Assembly (NCBI GenBank): GCA_026709415.1
Contig: JAPOSZ010000029.1
Coordinates: 22,887-86,886, forward strand
Origin: Flavobacteriaceae bacterium
Lineage (GTDB): Bacteria; Bacteroidota; Bacteroidia; Flavobacteriales; Flavobacteriaceae
Reading direction: 5' to 3'
Length of the DNA: 64,000 bases
This document shows, piece by piece, positions 18,930 to 28,524 of the stretch. The notes under the pieces were generated by a model. That model did no database searches and was not told where the DNA came from. It saw only the letters and a list, made by a program, of their open reading frames with translations. Numbering within the stretch: position 1 is the stretch's first letter; the number at the start of each line of letters is the position of its first letter. The translations under genes were made by a program, and so were the position numbers.

Positions 18930-19477
18930 TGACGTAAGATTTCAATCGTTCCAGATCTGCCGACCCGGACGACTTTCGATGGAATTTTAGTTCCGGTCCA
19001 CTCAAATAATGGAACAATATAGTCTACTTTATCGATGATGCCCCTGTCAATGTCCGTGTATTCTTTTGGTGAGTTTTGACCAGTGAGGTTAGCAGAAGTC
19101 GAAATAATGGGTTTGCCAAAATGATGGATTAAATCGCGGCAAAATTTTGTTTTAATAATTCTAATTCCAATAGACCCATCTTCGGCGATTACCTTTGAAG
19201 CTAAATTTTTTGCTTCTGGATAGATAATCGTAGTTGGTGTCATTGAGGTCACCAAATCTTGAATTTGATTAGGGATGCTTTGTACATAGTTTTTGAGCAT
19301 TTCTGATGAATCAACTAGAATGATGAATGGCAGATTTTGGGGTCTTTGTTTTAGATGATAGATTTTGTCAGCGACGACATCTGAAGTCGCGTCACCCCCA
19401 AGACCCCAAATGGTATCAGTCGGATAGAGAATGACATTTTTCTCCTTTAGATGTTGAACTGCCTCTTGGATGTACAA
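18926..19477 (-). CDS. tsaC: L-threonylcarbamoyladenylate synthase (Sua5/YrdC family)
   Basis: A 183-residue YrdC-domain protein making threonylcarbamoyl-AMP from Thr, bicarbonate and ATP for the t6A37 tRNA modification. Motifs: ILYPTDTIWGLGGDA, KIYHLKQRP, PTTIIYPE and PIISTSANLTGQNSP. It is the short form without the Sua5 C-terminal domain. The 4-bp TTGA overlap with cca couples two tRNA-maturation genes. Confidence 0.93.
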   Translation of the reverse strand: MYIQEAVQHLKEKNVILYPTDTIWGLGGDATSDVVADKIYHLKQRPQNLPFIILVDSSEMLKNYVQSIPNQIQDLVTSMTPTTIIYPEAKNLASKVIAEDGSIGIRIIKTKFCRDLIHHFGKPIISTSANLTGQNSPKEYTDIDRGIIDKVDYIVPLFEWTGTKIPSKVVRVGRSGTIEILRH

Positions 19478-19508
19478 AAAATGAATTTTACATGTATAAA
19501 AACCCGAA

Positions 19509-20321
19509 TTATACGGCTACTTCGTGCGTTCGTAATGCTTGATTAAGAGATGTTTTTTTGTCTGTAGATTCTTTTCGTTTTCCAATAATCAATGCACAAG
19601 GAACTTGATAATCTCCCGATGGAAAACTTTTAGTATAACTCCCGGGAATGACCACCGATCTAGACGGAACGATTCCTTTATAAATTTTTTGTTCTGGTCC
19701 ACTAACATCGATTATTTTGGTAGAAGCCGTCAAAACAACATTAGCTCCGAGAACAGCATCAGCATGAATATGGACTCCTTCAACAACGATTGACCGGGAA
19801 CCTAAAAAACAATGATCTTCAATAATCACCGGAGCCGCTTGTAAAGGCTCTAAGACTCCGCCAACACCAACACCGCCGCTGAGATGGACATTTTTCCCTA
19901 TCTGAGCACAACTTCCAACAGTAGCCCACGTATCAACCATGGTGCCGCTGTCAACATAAGCTCCAATATTGACATAACTAGGCATCATGATGACGTTTGG
20001 AGCGACATAAGAACCAAAACGAGCTATAGCATGTGGTACAACACGTACCCCTTTGGATGGATAATCTTTTTTTAATGGGATTTTATCATGAAATTCAAAC
20101 GGTCCTACTTCAATTTTATTCATTTTCTGGATCGGAAAATAAAGGATAACCGCTTTTTTTATCCATTGATTCACTTGCCAACCAGATTCTTCTTTTTGAG
20201 CTACTCTTAATTTTCCATCATCCAAGAGTTGGATTACTTTTCGGATGGCATGACAATAGTTGGACTTTGATAAAAGAGAACGGTTGTTCCAAACTTTTTC
20301 AATTGTTTTCTGAAGTTCCAT
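19509..20321 (-). CDS. dapD: Tetrahydrodipicolinate N-succinyltransferase
   Basis: A 270-residue left-handed beta-helix (hexapeptide repeat) acyltransferase of the succinylase branch of lysine/diaminopimelate synthesis. Signature regions: an N-terminal helical domain from MELQKTIEKVWNNRS, then KGVRVVPHAIARFGSYVAPNVIMMPSYVNIGAYVDSGTMVDTWATVGSCAQIG and the SRSVVIPG turn. I take the ATG at 20321 rather than the in-frame TTG at 20330 because it gives the family N-terminus. A TAAATTTG box ends 6 bp upstream, implying a nearly leaderless mRNA. Confidence 0.95.
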   Translation of the reverse strand: MELQKTIEKVWNNRSLLSKSNYCHAIRKVIQLLDDGKLRVAQKEESGWQVNQWIKKAVILYFPIQKMNKIEVGPFEFHDKIPLKKDYPSKGVRVVPHAIARFGSYVAPNVIMMPSYVNIGAYVDSGTMVDTWATVGSCAQIGKNVHLSGGVGVGGVLEPLQAAPVIIEDHCFLGSRSIVVEGVHIHADAVLGANVVLTASTKIIDVSGPEQKIYKGIVPSRSVVIPGSYTKSFPSGDYQVPCALIIGKRKESTDKKTSLNQALRTHEVAV

Positions 20322-20327
20322 ATCAAG

Positions 20328-20335
20328 CAAATTTA
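20328..20335 (-). promoter_or_regulatory. Candidate -7 box (TAAATTTG) for dapD
   Basis: Exact TAnnTTTG match on the minus strand, 6 bp before the dapD ATG; transcription would begin at or next to the start codon. Confidence 0.45.
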
Positions 20336-20463
20336 GACAATCAACACTTTGTTTTTGGTTGAAAAGATAATTGCAAAATATTTTGATTTATTGAGAACTA
20401 AATACTTGTCGATGATGATCCATTGAAGGATATCATACAATTCTTTTTCTAATTAATTTTGAT

Positions 20464-20892
20464 ATGGTTATGTCTCAACTTTTAGCTATTGATTATGGAA
20501 CCAAAAGGGTGGGACTTGCTATTTCTGATCCTCAACAAAAAATTTCTAGTCCTCTTAAAACAGTGCCATTAAAACTAGCCATTGAAAATATCCAACAAAT
20601 ATCCCAAGATTATCAGATTGAAACGATTATTTTGGGTATTCCTAAACAAAAAAACGGACAATATTCTGAAATCATCAATCAAATAAAAGAATTCGAAGTA
20701 ACATTAAATACTGTCTTACCAACCGTAAGAATCATACATCACGAAGAACGATATACATCCAAAATGGCTCAACGGATCGTTTTGGAGAGTGGCCTCAAAA
20801 AACAAAAGCGAAAGAATAAATCATTATTAGATAAAATTAGTGCCTCGATTCTTCTTGAATCTTATATTGAAAGTGTAGAACAATCAATATGA
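20464..20892 (+). CDS. ruvX: Putative Holliday junction resolvase / pre-16S rRNA nuclease (YqgF)
   Basis: A 142-residue RNase H-fold protein of the YqgF/RuvX family, which in E. coli processes the 16S rRNA 5' end. Motifs: LAIDYGTKRVGLAISD (first catalytic Asp), ETIILGIPKQKNG, IHHEERYTSKMA (Glu) and SLLDKISASILLESYI (Asp). Two ATGs, 20464 and 20470, are both possible; the second gives MSQLLAIDYG. It overlaps def by 4 bp. Confidence 0.9.
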   Translation: MVMSQLLAIDYGTKRVGLAISDPQQKISSPLKTVPLKLAIENIQQISQDYQIETIILGIPKQKNGQYSEIINQIKEFEVTLNTVLPTVRIIHHEERYTSKMAQRIVLESGLKKQKRKNKSLLDKISASILLESYIESVEQSI

Positions 20893-21467
20893 GTTTACCC
20901 ATTTATTCTTATGGTCATAAAGTTTTAAGAAAAAAGGCGCCCCCTATCGATAAACATTATCCCAATCTTAGTCAACTGATAGATCAAATGTGGGTAACTA
21001 TGGAAAACGCTCAAGGGGTTGGTTTGGCAGCTCCACAAATCGGCAAATCCATAAGATTATTTATCGTTGATACAAGACCATTGTATATATCCAATGACCG
21101 CTTAGATATTCACAATCAAATAGAATTAAAATCGTTTCGCCAAACATTTATCAACCCAATTATTACTAAAGAAGAAGGGGAATATTGGAGTTATAGTGAA
21201 GGATGTTTGAGCATTCCAACGATTCGAGAAAATGTAAAAAGAAAAAATCGTATCGCTATAGAATATTTAGATGTTGATTTTAAGCAGCACAACAAAATTT
21301 TTGAAGGGTTACTAGCAAGAGTCATCCAACATGAATATGACCATATTGAAGGGATTCTTTTTACTGATTTACTTTCCCCCTTTAAAAAAAGATTACTAAA
21401 AGGCAAGTTATCGGACATTCAAATTGGTAAATGTGAGGTTGACTATCCCATGCGATTTTTTTCATAG
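20889..21467 (+). CDS. def: Peptide deformylase
   Basis: A 192-residue metalloprotease that removes the N-formyl group from new proteins. All three active-site motifs are intact: GVGLAAPQIG (motif 1), EGCLSIP (motif 2, metal Cys) and QHEYDHIEG (motif 3, HExxH). It is coupled to ruvX by a 4-bp ATGA overlap, a frequent Bacteroidota arrangement. Confidence 0.96.
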   Translation: MSLPIYSYGHKVLRKKAPPIDKHYPNLSQLIDQMWVTMENAQGVGLAAPQIGKSIRLFIVDTRPLYISNDRLDIHNQIELKSFRQTFINPIITKEEGEYWSYSEGCLSIPTIRENVKRKNRIAIEYLDVDFKQHNKIFEGLLARVIQHEYDHIEGILFTDLLSPFKKRLLKGKLSDIQIGKCEVDYPMRFFS

Positions 21468-21507
21468 AACGGCTTTTTTTGATTCCTTTATTTTGTTTTA
21501 TTAACCC

Positions 21508-22269
21508 ATGAAATCGTTTAATAGGTTGGTGAAAATCATCGATGAACTTAGAGAGAAATGCCCATGGGATGCCAAACAGACTTTTGAAACTTTAAGAATA
21601 TTGACTATCGAAGAAACTTATGAGCTCAATGACGCCATTATTAACGGAGATGATCAAGAACTGAAAAATGAATTAGGAGATCTTTTGATGCACATTGTGT
21701 TTTACTGCAATATCGCTAGAGAAAAAGGAATTTTTGAAATAGAGAATGTCCTCCATGAGGTCTGTGAGAAACTTATCAAAAGACACCCACATGTTTATAA
21801 AAATCAAAGTTTGAAAGATGGAGATTCGATGGAAAAAAATTGGGAAAAAATAAAATTAAAAAGTGGTTCAAAAAGTGTATTGCAAGGGGTCCCAAATTCA
21901 ATGGAGCCGTTATCCAAAGCAACTAGAATCCAACAAAAAGTGGCTGCTGTGGGTTTTGATTGGAAACAAAGTCATCATGTTTTAGAAAAAGTCAAAGAAG
22001 AAATTGTTGAATTGGAAAAAGAAGTCCAAGGGAAAAATAAGGCGAAGATGGAAGAGGAGTTTGGGGATGTCCTTTTTTCATTAATAAACTATGCTCGATT
22101 TATTGCGATAGATCCAGATCGGGCTTTACAAATGGCCAACAAAAAGTTTATGGATCGATTTCAGACAATGGAAAAACTCATCAATGAAAAGAAACGATCA
22201 ATTTCAGATCTCTCCGTTGATGAGTTAGATAAGTATTGGGAAAAATCAAAAAAAATCAAGAATTCATAA
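21508..22269 (+). CDS. mazG: Nucleoside triphosphate pyrophosphohydrolase MazG
   Basis: A 253-residue all-alpha NTP pyrophosphohydrolase that clears aberrant NTPs. Two tandem MazG domains: the first with KCPWDAKQTFETLR, EETYEL and NELGDLLMHIVF; the second with AAVGFDWKQ, EEIVELEKE and EEEFGDVLFSLINYARF. It starts 40 bp after def, so it is probably the last gene of the ruvX-def-mazG operon. Confidence 0.94.
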   Translation: MKSFNRLVKIIDELREKCPWDAKQTFETLRILTIEETYELNDAIINGDDQELKNELGDLLMHIVFYCNIAREKGIFEIENVLHEVCEKLIKRHPHVYKNQSLKDGDSMEKNWEKIKLKSGSKSVLQGVPNSMEPLSKATRIQQKVAAVGFDWKQSHHVLEKVKEEIVELEKEVQGKNKAKMEEEFGDVLFSLINYARFIAIDPDRALQMANKKFMDRFQTMEKLINEKKRSISDLSVDELDKYWEKSKKIKNS

Positions 22270-22482
22270 AGAAGTCAATTTATGAGTATTTTAAAACCCC
22301 GCGAATCTTTCTATGGACGTTTCGATGGTCAAACTAAATGATTGGACCCCATACGAATTCAGTGTTAGGAGTTCCTTTGAAACAACAATCATTGTTGTCA
22401 ATGGAATTGTATGAGTAGGTGAAACGAGTTTTTCAATAATATTCAACCAAAAAAAATCAGGAGTAGTTCAAGAATGAAATTG

Positions 22483-22490
22483 TAATTTTG
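22483..22490 (+). promoter_or_regulatory. Candidate -7 box (TAATTTTG) for the DUF4861 gene
   Basis: TAnnTTTG match 29 bp before the ATG at 22520. Confidence 0.4.
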
Positions 22491-22519
22491 TAGTGCTCTA
22501 CAGAAATCAAATTACAAGC

Positions 22520-23722
22520 ATGAAAAATTCGTTATTCAAGTTCATTTTATCACCAATTTTAGTGCTGGTTATCTTTATTTTTTCTTGCAGAAATTTTGAT
22601 AACCATCACCAAATCACCTTTGAAATAACTAATTCTTTAGATTTTGAACGAAGCGAAATCGTAGGTATTTCTATCGACAAATTATCAAGTATTTTAGAAG
22701 AAACAAGTCATGAAAATATAAGGATCAAAAAAACTGATTCAGATGTATACTTGGTGACACAATGGATTGATAATGATGGTGATCAACTAGATGATGAAAT
22801 TCTTTTCCCAGCGCATTTAGAACCTAATCAAAAAAAGAATTTTCAGATTATCATTGATAGTCTTGGCCAGAAGCCCGTCAATAATGTGGTGGCATACTCA
22901 AGATTTGTACCTGAACGTACGGATGACTATACTTGGGAAAATGACAAAGTGGCTTTTCGGACCTATGGTCCTGAAGCTCAAAAAAGAGCCGAAGAAAACC
23001 AACCAGGTGGTACGTTATCTAGTGGAATCGATTTATGGCTAAAGCGTGTGGAGTATTCTGTGATTGATCAATGGTATGCTAATAATTTAAAATCACCAGG
23101 TTATTACCATACAGATCATGGGGAAGGGTATGATCCTTATCACGTGGGTATTAGTCGAGGAACCGGTGGGACCGGAATTTGGAAAGAAGATTCTTTAATC
23201 ACCTCAAAGAATTTCTCGTCATACAAAACAATTGCAACTGGTCCCCTGCGAACGGTGTTCGAGCTCTATTATGCTCCTTGGGGACCTTATCACATCGAAG
23301 AAAAGAAACGAATCACCTTAGATTTAGGCTCTAATTTTTCAAAGTTTGAAAACTCATTGGATGCCAAGACCCCTATAAATAACTACGCTATTGGAATTAC
23401 GCTTCATGATAATAAAGGAGAAATCGTTACGAATCAAGAATCAGGATGGTTTTTACATTGGGAACCGATTGATGAGACCCATGTCGGTCAAGGAATTGTC
23501 ATGAATTCACAACACATCCAAGATGTTGTCGAATCTCGAACGGATATTCCAGACCAGAGTCATCTTTTGGTTCTCACAAACCCAAATCTCCAAAAAATTA
23601 CATTCTATGCCGGTTTTGCCTGGACAAAAAGTGGTCAGGTATCGAATCAAGCCGATTGGGAAGAATTAGTCAGGCAAAAGGTTAAAAAAATAAACGAACC
23701 TTTGGAAATAGTATTTCAATAA
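22520..23722 (+). CDS. DUF4861 family lipoprotein
   Basis: A 400-residue exported protein. The ATG at 22520 gives a lipoprotein signal: MKNSLFKF, a hydrophobic core, then FIFSC as lipobox. The mature part matches DUF4861 (PF16153): an N-terminal beta domain (ITFEITNSLDFERSEIVGI ... QWIDNDGDQLDDEILFP), then RTYGPEAQ, SGIDLWLKRVEY, YHTDHGEGYDPYHVG and SRGTGGTGIWKED. Family members often sit in polysaccharide-utilisation loci for pectin-like glycans, but the catalytic role is not established here. No carbohydrate genes flank it. An upstream in-frame start at 22493 would put extra residues before the signal and is less likely. Confidence 0.82.
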   Translation: MKNSLFKFILSPILVLVIFIFSCRNFDNHHQITFEITNSLDFERSEIVGISIDKLSSILEETSHENIRIKKTDSDVYLVTQWIDNDGDQLDDEILFPAHLEPNQKKNFQIIIDSLGQKPVNNVVAYSRFVPERTDDYTWENDKVAFRTYGPEAQKRAEENQPGGTLSSGIDLWLKRVEYSVIDQWYANNLKSPGYYHTDHGEGYDPYHVGISRGTGGTGIWKEDSLITSKNFSSYKTIATGPLRTVFELYYAPWGPYHIEEKKRITLDLGSNFSKFENSLDAKTPINNYAIGITLHDNKGEIVTNQESGWFLHWEPIDETHVGQGIVMNSQHIQDVVESRTDIPDQSHLLVLTNPNLQKITFYAGFAWTKSGQVSNQADWEELVRQKVKKINEPLEIVFQ

Positions 23723-23841
23723 TCAGCGCTAGATTCTTGTCATCAGAAATAGTAGCCATGAGTGGGATGTTTTCTATATCGAAGACAAAAACTGACCATT
23801 GTGGATTGAGAGAAAACAAAATTCATAGATTGACATCTAGA

Positions 23842-24282
23842 TTAGGATAGATTTGGGGAATGAGATTCAAGTAAAAAACTCTCAACCGCCAAACGATAGA
23901 CATCAATTCCAAAACCAACGATTAATCCTTTAACATATGGGGTGATGTACGATTTATGTCGAAAATCTTCTCTTGCTAGCGTATTGGATATATGGACCTC
24001 AACAACCGGGGTATCGATGGCTCTAATGGCATCTCCCATCCCAACGGAAGTATGCGTATAAGCGGCTGCGTTGAGAATGACACCATCAAAAGCGGCGTCA
24101 GATTGCTGAATAAAATTGATTAATTCCCCTTCAATATTGGATTGAAAAGCTTTGAAATGGATCGTCGCATATGACTTTTGAAGTAATTCAAAATATTCTT
24201 CAAAAGTTTGAGCCCCATAGATCGTATTTTCTCTTTTTCCAAGTAAATTCAGATTTGGACCATTAATAATTGCAATTTTCAT
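23842..24282 (-). CDS. aroQ: 3-dehydroquinate dehydratase, type II
   Basis: A 146-residue class II dehydroquinase of the shikimate pathway. Motifs: INGPNLNLLGKRE with the family N-terminus, the catalytic Tyr region (the NTIYGAQTFEE loop), SNIEGELINFIQ, DGVILNAAAYTHTSVGMGDAI, VEVHISNTLAREDFRHKSY and GFGIDVYRLAVES. Divergent from xerD across 80 bp. Confidence 0.96.
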   Translation of the reverse strand: MKIAIINGPNLNLLGKRENTIYGAQTFEEYFELLQKSYATIHFKAFQSNIEGELINFIQQSDAAFDGVILNAAAYTHTSVGMGDAIRAIDTPVVEVHISNTLAREDFRHKSYITPYVKGLIVGFGIDVYRLAVESFLLESHSPNLS

Positions 24283-24350
24283 GGAATGAATTTGAAGCTA
24301 AATTACATTTTTGAAGTCTTCATAAAAGACTGAAAGACATACTAAGTGAC

Positions 24351-24358
24351 TAAATTTG
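24351..24358 (+). promoter_or_regulatory. Candidate -7 box (TAAATTTG) for xerD
   Basis: Exact TAnnTTTG match ending 5 bp before the ATG at 24364; implies leaderless transcription. Confidence 0.45.
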
Positions 24359-24363
24359 AATGA

Positions 24364-25302
24364 ATGAGTGATAAAATTAAATTCGTCAGTTGGCATGATG
24401 CTATATCAGACTTCCAGACCTACATGAAAATTGAACGAGGATTATCAAAAAACACGATTAGTAGTTATTCTTCTGATTTAAAGCTATTGCTAGAGTATCT
24501 TGAAGAATATCAAATCAATCAAAGTCCTATTAAAATTTCAACTCAAACGATTATTGAATACATCTATCACAAATCAAAATCGTCTAAAAAATCGTCTCAA
24601 TCGAGAACAATTTCATGTCTGCAAAGCTTTTTTGATTACTTAACATTTGAAAATATTCGAACGGATAATCCGGTTGATATGATAGAAACTCCCAAAGTTG
24701 GTCGTCAATTACCCAATGTATTATCTGCTAATGAAATTGAATTGATGCTCGAAAAGATAGATGTTAGCCATTCTTTGGGTATTAGAAATAGAGCCATATT
24801 AGAAACCCTCTATGGCAGTGGATTGAGAGTTTCTGAACTGGTCAAATTAACTTTTTCAAATGTTTTTTTTAAAGAAAATATTCTTCGCATTAGAGGTAAA
24901 GGAGATAAAGAAAGACTGGTTCCCATGGGGAAAGTCTGCAAATTTTGGTTAAAAAAATATCTTAACGAAGCTAGAAATGGCTCCGAAATTCATTATGAAT
25001 TCCAAGATGTTGTTTTTTTAAATCGACGAAATACATCGCTGTCTCGTGTCATGGTCTTTAATATAGTAAGAATGGCCGCCTTGAAGGCTCAAATCCAACA
25101 ATCCATCAGCCCACACTCTTTACGGCATTCATTCGCTACCCATTTAATCGAAAACGGGGCTGATTTGAGATCAGTACAACTATTATTGGGGCATCAAAGC
25201 ATCACAACGACTGAAATTTATACCCATCTATCCAACAAATATCTTAGGGAGGTCCTTGAAAATTATCATCCAAGGAGTAAAATGACTGAAAAATCATTAT
25301 AA
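24364..25302 (+). CDS. xerD: Tyrosine recombinase XerC/XerD
   Basis: A 312-residue site-specific recombinase that resolves chromosome dimers at dif. N-terminal SAM-like core-binding domain (YMKIERGLSKNTISSYSSDL), then the catalytic domain with R155 in GSGLRVSELVKL, the beta-hairpin Lys in RGKGDKERLVPMG, HSLRHSFATHL, LGHQSITTTEIYTH with the nucleophile Tyr. All catalytic residues are present and length is typical for housekeeping Xer proteins rather than an island integrase. XerC and XerD cannot be told apart by eye; position next to aroQ is usual in Bacteroidota for the xerD-type gene. Confidence 0.9.
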   Translation: MSDKIKFVSWHDAISDFQTYMKIERGLSKNTISSYSSDLKLLLEYLEEYQINQSPIKISTQTIIEYIYHKSKSSKKSSQSRTISCLQSFFDYLTFENIRTDNPVDMIETPKVGRQLPNVLSANEIELMLEKIDVSHSLGIRNRAILETLYGSGLRVSELVKLTFSNVFFKENILRIRGKGDKERLVPMGKVCKFWLKKYLNEARNGSEIHYEFQDVVFLNRRNTSLSRVMVFNIVRMAALKAQIQQSISPHSLRHSFATHLIENGADLRSVQLLLGHQSITTTEIYTHLSNKYLREVLENYHPRSKMTEKSL

Positions 25303-25382
25303 ACTCAAGAAAAATGAATTATCTCTTCACTGGATGGGTTATAGAATAAAGAAAATCCATGTAGGTACTTTTTGTGCGTTTT

Positions 25383-26141
25383 TTAAACGGTGTTAGTCCC
25401 AACAGGTTTTTTATAACTTTTTTTAGGGGGTTTTTCATCGATGACTAGCTGGAATCCGATTCCATGAACATTATTGATTTGTACGCTTTTATCTCTAGAA
25501 AATAACCTTCTTAATCGTACGATAAAAACATCCATACTTCTTGATGTGAAAACATTATTGGCTTTCCATACCGTGTTTAATGCCACATCTCTGGGCAATA
25601 AATCATTTTGATAGATAGCAAAAAGTCTTAACAAATCATTTTCTTTTGGAGACAATTCGGTTTTTTCTCCATCGATGTATTCTAATACGCGAGATCTAGA
25701 ATTGTATAAATAATTTCCTAACTTGTATACCTCAGGTGATTTTTCTTTGTATTTGGACGCTTTGATGGATTTGCTACTTAGAGTTCTTTTGATTTTAGCT
25801 AATAATACCTCAGAGTCAAAAGGCTTTGTTAAATAGTCATCAGCTCCAACTTTATAGCCTTTGAGCATATCAGATTTTAAATTTTTTGCCGTGAGAAAAA
25901 AAATGGATACCCCATCATCGATGATTCGAATTTTCTCAGCGAGAGTAAAACCATCCATATTGGGCATCATGATGTCAAGTATACATAAATCAAATTTTTC
26001 TTTGGAATAAAAAGTTAAAGCTTCATGCCCATCTTTGGCTAGCGTGACATTGAAATTGTGATCTTCTAAATAATCTTTGAGAATATTGCCAAAATTGAAA
26101 TTATCTTCAGCAATTAAAATTTTCGGTTTAAATTTTTTCAA
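25383..26141 (-). CDS. OmpR-family response regulator
   Basis: A 252-residue two-component regulator. Receiver domain (residues 8-125): ILIAEDNF, phospho-Asp in CILDIMMPNMDG, Thr in FLTAKN and the Lys in DYLTKPF. C-terminal winged helix (about 140-240): YKLGNYLYNSRSR, ELSPKENDLLRLF, RSMDVFIVRLRRLF and the closing VHGIGFQLV. The start is TTG. It follows the sensor kinase gene by 40 bp. The pair resembles the RprX/RprY type of Bacteroides; that name is not certain. Confidence 0.92.
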   Translation of the reverse strand: MKKFKPKILIAEDNFNFGNILKDYLEDHNFNVTLAKDGHEALTFYSKEKFDLCILDIMMPNMDGFTLAEKIRIIDDGVSIFFLTAKNLKSDMLKGYKVGADDYLTKPFDSEVLLAKIKRTLSSKSIKASKYKEKSPEVYKLGNYLYNSRSRVLEYIDGEKTELSPKENDLLRLFAIYQNDLLPRDVALNTVWKANNVFTSRSMDVFIVRLRRLFSRDKSVQINNVHGIGFQLVIDEKPPKKSYKKPVGTNTV

Positions 26142-26181
26142 TTTTCAGTTTTTTAAGTGGACTTTATAGGTTTATTCAAAT

Positions 26182-27849
26182 TCATATTTCATTAGAAAAT
26201 CTCAAAGTAAACCGACAACCCTCGTTTAATTTAGTATCAATGGTAATTTTAGCTTTATGCAAATCACTGATTTGTTTAACGTAGGAAAGACCTAGTCCAT
26301 AACCCTTGATATTGTGGATATTGCCCGATTCTTTTCGATAAAATTTTTCAAAAACTAGTTTCTGTGTACTTGGTGACATGCCTCTACCTTTATCAGCAAT
26401 GGATAAAAAAAATGACTTTTCCTCATTCCAAGTGGTAATGTAAATCTCAGGGGCTTGATTTTCTTTGGTATACTTCATAGAATTATCAATGATGTTGGTT
26501 ACCAAGTTTTCCAACATGTGCTGATTTCCTAGGATCGTATCATTAGTCGCATCGAATCTAGTTTGAACGATTCCCTTTTTACTTTTAATAATTAAACTCA
26601 ACCCGGAGATGGCTTCGTTGATAAGGGAATGAAAATGAATTAAGTTTTTATCAACTTTTCCTTTTTTTTCTAATTGAGAAATTCGAAGAACACTTTCAAC
26701 ATTGTTCAACATTCTAGAATTTTCTTCTCTGATGATCCCCAAATACTGATTAAGCCTTTTGGTATTATTTCGCCATGAACTTTTATTCAATGAATCAACA
26801 ACTAAATTGATTGTGGCAATGGGAGTTTTAAATTCATGAGTGATATTATTGATGAAATCAGTTTTCATTTCTGAAATCTTTTTTTGTCTAATCAGTCTAA
26901 TCAAAACCATAGACGAAAGGGAAATAATCAATATGCTCAATATCAGTGATAAGACACTAACACTCAAAATAGAAGAAAATACATACTGGTTTTTTTGGGG
27001 GAAATACACGACTAATTGATATTGTGCATTGTTATTTTCATCAATGAAAATAGGATAGGCATAATTTGGCCCACCGATTTGCTCATTGTATCGATTACTC
27101 CGAATCTTAGTGGCTAGCCCATTATCATAAATACCAAATTCATAGGGGGTATTTATGTTTTTGTTATCAAACTCTCGATATAAAACCATATCTAATTCTT
27201 CAGTCGATAATCGTTTGTGTATGGGCCGGGTATTGGCGTATTCTAAAAAAGTTGATTCACGAAACTGATCGGAAATTTGATTGACATTGGTGATTCGTTC
27301 AATATTTGAAAGAAATCGATTTTCTCTATCAAAAACATCACTTTTATTGATCACCAGTGCTGTAGATTTACTCTTATAATCGGTTACTTTGGAGCCAATG
27401 GATCCAAAATCAGTATCAAAAAATGGAGTGACATCATATTCTTCAAAAAGAAGACCATATGAATAATAGGAAATGAAATTATCGGGGGAATCTTGGTCAA
27501 CAAAGAAATAAATATCTGTATAATTTGACTCTCCCTTTTCAGAAAGAGAATCAATCAAACGATTATAATTGGCAATGTAATCAGATAATTCTCTATACTG
27601 AATTTTTTGAGAAACCATTTGTAAAGACTGAGTCACGGCCATTGAAAATTCATTTTCTCGGTTTTCCCATGTGGAATAAATCCAATATCCTTGAATAGAA
27701 ACGATACCTGTAACGGTGGTAATCATTAGCAAGATAAACAGACTAAAATTCGATTTATTAAATAATCTTGATTTAAAGTCGACGCCCTTGTATAGAGCCG
27801 ATTTATTAATTCTCTTGGAAACAAAGAGAAAGGGATTTTTCAATTTCAT
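26182..27849 (-). CDS. Membrane sensor histidine kinase
   Basis: About 555 residues from the ATG at 27849. TM1 at about residues 36-58 and TM2 at about 293-320 enclose a roughly 235-residue periplasmic sensor domain. The cytosolic part has HisKA with phospho-acceptor His in DFINNITHEFKTPIATI and HATPase_c with N box LVTNIIDNSMKYT, G1 IADKGRGMS and G2 GYGLGLSYVKQ. Cognate to the response regulator just downstream and 17 bp after coaE. The signal sensed is unknown. Confidence 0.92.
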   Translation of the reverse strand: MKLKNPFLFVSKRINKSALYKGVDFKSRLFNKSNFSLFILLMITTVTGIVSIQGYWIYSTWENRENEFSMAVTQSLQMVSQKIQYRELSDYIANYNRLIDSLSEKGESNYTDIYFFVDQDSPDNFISYYSYGLLFEEYDVTPFFDTDFGSIGSKVTDYKSKSTALVINKSDVFDRENRFLSNIERITNVNQISDQFRESTFLEYANTRPIHKRLSTEELDMVLYREFDNKNINTPYEFGIYDNGLATKIRSNRYNEQIGGPNYAYPIFIDENNNAQYQLVVYFPQKNQYVFSSILSVSVLSLILSILIISLSSMVLIRLIRQKKISEMKTDFINNITHEFKTPIATINLVVDSLNKSSWRNNTKRLNQYLGIIREENSRMLNNVESVLRISQLEKKGKVDKNLIHFHSLINEAISGLSLIIKSKKGIVQTRFDATNDTILGNQHMLENLVTNIIDNSMKYTKENQAPEIYITTWNEEKSFFLSIADKGRGMSPSTQKLVFEKFYRKESGNIHNIKGYGLGLSYVKQISDLHKAKITIDTKLNEGCRFTLRFSNEI

Positions 27850-27869
27850 CAAATCTTAAAAAACGATTT

Positions 27870-28460
27870 TCAAGTTGTTGATAGAGTTTGTAACCGAAAG
27901 TACAAAGTTTCAAAATCTTTTTTCATTTTGTACTCATCGATGGATTCTATCACAAAATCAGCGTAGTTTCGTTTTATATCATCATTCCATTGTGTGGCCA
28001 TCCGATCTTCCACCATTTTAGAAGTGATTTTGTTCCGACGCATGACTCTTTGCTTTCTGATTTTGGCGGGGGCCGTCACTAAAACTAAATAATCACATTC
28101 TTTATGAGACCCCGACTCAATCATGATGGCCGCTTCTTTGGCAATGAGCCAATGCTTTTGATGTCGATTTTTAAATTCATTGAAAGCCCGACGAACTTTT
28201 GGATGTATGATAGCATTTAATTTATCGAGTTGATTTTTATTTGAAAAAACAATCGTCGATAATTTCTTTTTATCGATCCTCCCGTTTGGTTTGGCAACAG
28301 CTTTTCCAAATTGTTGAATCACTTCTTGTCTAGCCGTTGTTTCAATTAGAACTTTAGCTACATCATCTGAATAAAAACAAGGGACTTGTTTGTTTTCAAA
28401 CAGTTTCATAAGAGTTGTTTTACCAGCTCCGATGCCACCAGTTATTCCGACAACCATCAT
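27870..28460 (-). CDS. coaE: Dephospho-CoA kinase
   Basis: A 196-residue P-loop kinase for the last step of CoA synthesis. The ATG at 28460 gives MMVVGITGGIGAGKTT with Walker A at once, as in the family; an open frame extends 44 codons upstream into fabI but encodes nothing family-like. Other motifs: CFYSDDVAK (catalytic Asp), HPKVRRAF and VLVTAPAKIRKQRVMRR (lid). coaBC is also in this cluster. Confidence 0.94.
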   Translation of the reverse strand: MMVVGITGGIGAGKTTLMKLFENKQVPCFYSDDVAKVLIETTARQEVIQQFGKAVAKPNGRIDKKKLSTIVFSNKNQLDKLNAIIHPKVRRAFNEFKNRHQKHWLIAKEAAIMIESGSHKECDYLVLVTAPAKIRKQRVMRRNKITSKMVEDRMATQWNDDIKRNYADFVIESIDEYKMKKDFETLYFRLQTLSTT

Positions 28461-28524
28461 TGTAACGATTGTTATAAAACCTTTTACTCTAAAGATAAAA
28501 CGTTTTATTGAGTCAAACCTAGAT